DNA of 15,427 nucleotides from assembly GCA_024403005.1 (NCBI GenBank), contig JAKSSQ010000017.1:1-15427 (forward strand), given 5' to 3'. The DNA comes from Clostridia bacterium. Its GTDB lineage: Bacteria > Bacillota > Clostridia > Peptostreptococcales > Anaerovoracaceae. Shown here piece after piece: positions 14,135-15,427 of this stretch. The notes beneath the pieces were generated by a model. That model made no database searches. It saw only the letters and a program-made list of their open reading frames with translations, and was not told the DNA's origin. Within the stretch, counting starts at the first letter, position 1. Each line of letters starts with the position of its first letter. The position numbers and the translations under genes are program-made.

Positions 14135-15427
14135 TTAGATTTCGATGCGTTCGAGCATCTTTGTCTTTAATGCATAAAGCTTGGGAGAAAGGTCTACGTA
14201 GTATCTGTGGGGGTTGTCGAAGCGCTGAACTTCTACCCACAGGTGTTCCAGTGCGTCCTTGCTGTAGGCCTTAATTTCCTGTACGGACTTTTCTTCGTAA
14301 ACCAGCTTGCCCTTTTCGAAGATGGGAACGAGCAATTCCTTAACTTCGAACATGCTGTCCAGATGCTTAACCATTCTTGCTGAACCGGGATCTACGATTG
14401 TGCAGTTGCCGGGCTCGGGTGCGGGTTCGTCTGCCAGCATAATAATGTCGGAGAAAGCGAATCCTTCCTTGTCGAAGAGTCTGTAAACTCTCTTGTATCC
14501 GGGGTTTGTAACCTTTTCGACGTTTTCGGAAACCTTAATCTTGGGGGTAATCTTTCCGTTTTCGTCTTCTACTGCGCAGAGCTTGTAAACGCCGCCGAGA
14601 ACGGGTTCAGCCTTGGATGTAATGAGTCTTTCGCCAACGCCGAAGCTGTCGATGCATGCACCCTGCATTAAAACGTCGCGGATGATGTATTCGTCCAGAG
14701 AGTTGGAAATTACGATCTTAGCATCTGTGTGGCCTGCTTCGTCCAGCATCTTTCTTGCTGCCTTTGTAAGGTAAGCGATGTCGCCGGAGTCGATGCGGAT
14801 GCCCTTGGATGCGGGCTGGAATTCGTCGAATACCTTAATAGCATTGGGAACGCCGCTCTTGAGAACATCGTAGGTGTCTACGAGGAGTGTGCAGTTATTG
14901 GGGTAGTGCTTTGCGTACTTGCGGAAAGCTTCCAGTTCTGTGTCGAAGAGCTGAACCCATGAATGTGCCATGGTTCCCAGAGCGGGGATGCCGTATTCGG
15001 GTTCGCAGATTGCGCATGCTGTACCTGCGCAGCCGCCGATGTAAGCAGCTCTTGCGCCGGAAATTGCAGCGCTTTCGCCGTGTGCTCTTCTGGAGCCGAA
15101 TTCCATGATAGGTCTGCCCTGGGCAGCCTTTACGATTCTGGATGCCTTTGTAGCGATAAGGCTCTGGTGAGAGATGAGCAGCAGTGCCATGGTTTCGATG
15201 AACTGTGCCTGCATTGCGGGGCCTTTTACTACCATAATGGGTTCATTGGGAAATACGGGTGTACCTTCGGGTACAGCCCAGATATCACAGCAGAATTCGA
15301 AGTTCTTAAGGTAGTCCAGGAACTTTTCGTCGAAGCCCTTCTTTCTTAAGAATTCGATGTCGCTGTCTGTAAACTTTAAGTTCTTAACGTAGTCGATAAA
15401 CGGCTGCAGGCCGGCAGCGATTACATA
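14135..15427 (-). CDS. pncB: Nicotinate phosphoribosyltransferase (partial, N-terminus outside window)
   Basis: Catalyses nicotinate + PRPP (with ATP) to nicotinate mononucleotide, the first step of NAD salvage from nicotinic acid. The frame is open from the window edge, giving 430 residues plus the stop. The visible start, YVIAAGLQPFIDYVKNLKFTDSDIEFL, is the conserved N-terminal region, so roughly 50 residues are probably missing. Further marks: VPEGTPVFPNEPIMVVKGP, LIATKASRIVKAAQGRPIMEFGSRRAHG (its His is the expected phosphorylated residue), RIDSGD, ISNSLDEY and SFGVGERLITS. An internal ATG at 15235 is not the start, because the homologous protein continues upstream in frame. This is the first gene of the run visible here; its promoter is outside. 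It could be confused with nicotinamide phosphoribosyltransferase, but the overall sequence fits the nicotinate enzyme of Firmicutes. Confidence 0.92.
   Translation of the reverse strand, partial: YVIAAGLQPFIDYVKNLKFTDSDIEFLRKKGFDEKFLDYLKNFEFCCDIWAVPEGTPVFPNEPIMVVKGPAMQAQFIETMALLLISHQSLIATKASRIVKAAQGRPIMEFGSRRAHGESAAISGARAAYIGGCAGTACAICEPEYGIPALGTMAHSWVQLFDTELEAFRKYAKHYPNNCTLLVDTYDVLKSGVPNAIKVFDEFQPASKGIRIDSGDIAYLTKAARKMLDEAGHTDAKIVISNSLDEYIIRDVLMQGACIDSFGVGERLITSKAEPVLGGVYKLCAVEDENGKITPKIKVSENVEKVTNPGYKRVYRLFDKEGFAFSDIIMLADEPAPEPGNCTIVDPGSARMVKHLDSMFEVKELLVPIFEKGKLVYEEKSVQEIKAYSKDALEHLWVEVQRFDNPHRYYVDLSPKLYALKTKMLERIEI

Noticed and set aside
14135..15235. Nicotinate phosphoribosyltransferase taken as complete from the ATG at 15235
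   Set aside because: Conserved family sequence continues in frame upstream to the window edge, so the gene is truncated by the window and not by mutation.
1..15427. CRISPR arrays, IS elements, prophage, toxin-antitoxin or defence genes
   Set aside because: No regularly spaced repeats, transposase or integrase frames, or known defence domains were seen on either strand.

Overview
The window reads as ordinary chromosomal DNA from a low-to-mid G+C Gram-positive anaerobe, most likely a member of the Clostridia. Reasons: strong AGGAGG-type ribosome binding sites, a Bacillus/Clostridium-type PurR with a phosphoribosyltransferase fold, a NupNOPQ-like nucleoside ABC transporter, YitT, and LemA/DUF2207 genes. 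Genus cannot be read from the sequence. All thirteen genes lie on the minus strand, so transcription runs from high to low coordinates. No rRNA, tRNA, IS element, prophage, CRISPR array or long repeat was seen. No gene-free stretch exceeds 300 bases; the longest is about 190 bases upstream of bmpA.

Layout in transcription order. (1) About 15427-8383 is a tightly packed run: nicotinate phosphoribosyltransferase (5' end outside the window), an alpha/beta hydrolase, uracil-DNA glycosylase, LemA, and two tandem DUF2207 membrane proteins. Gaps or overlaps are -8 to 32 nt and no internal terminator was seen. (2) 8350-6837 is xpt-purR: an extended -10 promoter, xanthine phosphoribosyltransferase, then the PurR regulator overlapping it by 1 nt, closed by a strong terminator. 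(3) 6797-1664 is the nucleoside uptake system: a good promoter, the BMP-family lipoprotein, an intergenic terminator-like hairpin, then ATPase and two permeases joined stop-to-start, closed by a terminator. (4) 1703-690 is a monocistronic-looking NAD(P)H-hydrate dehydratase with its own extended -10 and terminator. (5) 668-1 is the 5' part of a YitT-family membrane protein.

Blocks 2 and 3 form a coherent purine salvage region: BMP/NupOPQ imports nucleosides, Xpt converts xanthine (and probably guanine) to nucleotides with PRPP, and PurR senses PRPP. Block 4 (repair of hydrated NAD(P)H) and the first gene of block 1 (nicotinate to nicotinate mononucleotide) both serve NAD metabolism but are not adjacent. 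LemA and the two DUF2207 proteins are the least understood part: three envelope proteins of unknown biochemical role, the two DUF2207 copies ending in an identical ten-glycine-Ala-Trp tail.

I see no clearly new defence, mobile or biosynthetic system. The most interesting points are the LemA-DUF2207 pair, regulatory signals that overlap terminators, and possible CodY/PurR-like sites around the nucleoside transporter promoter.
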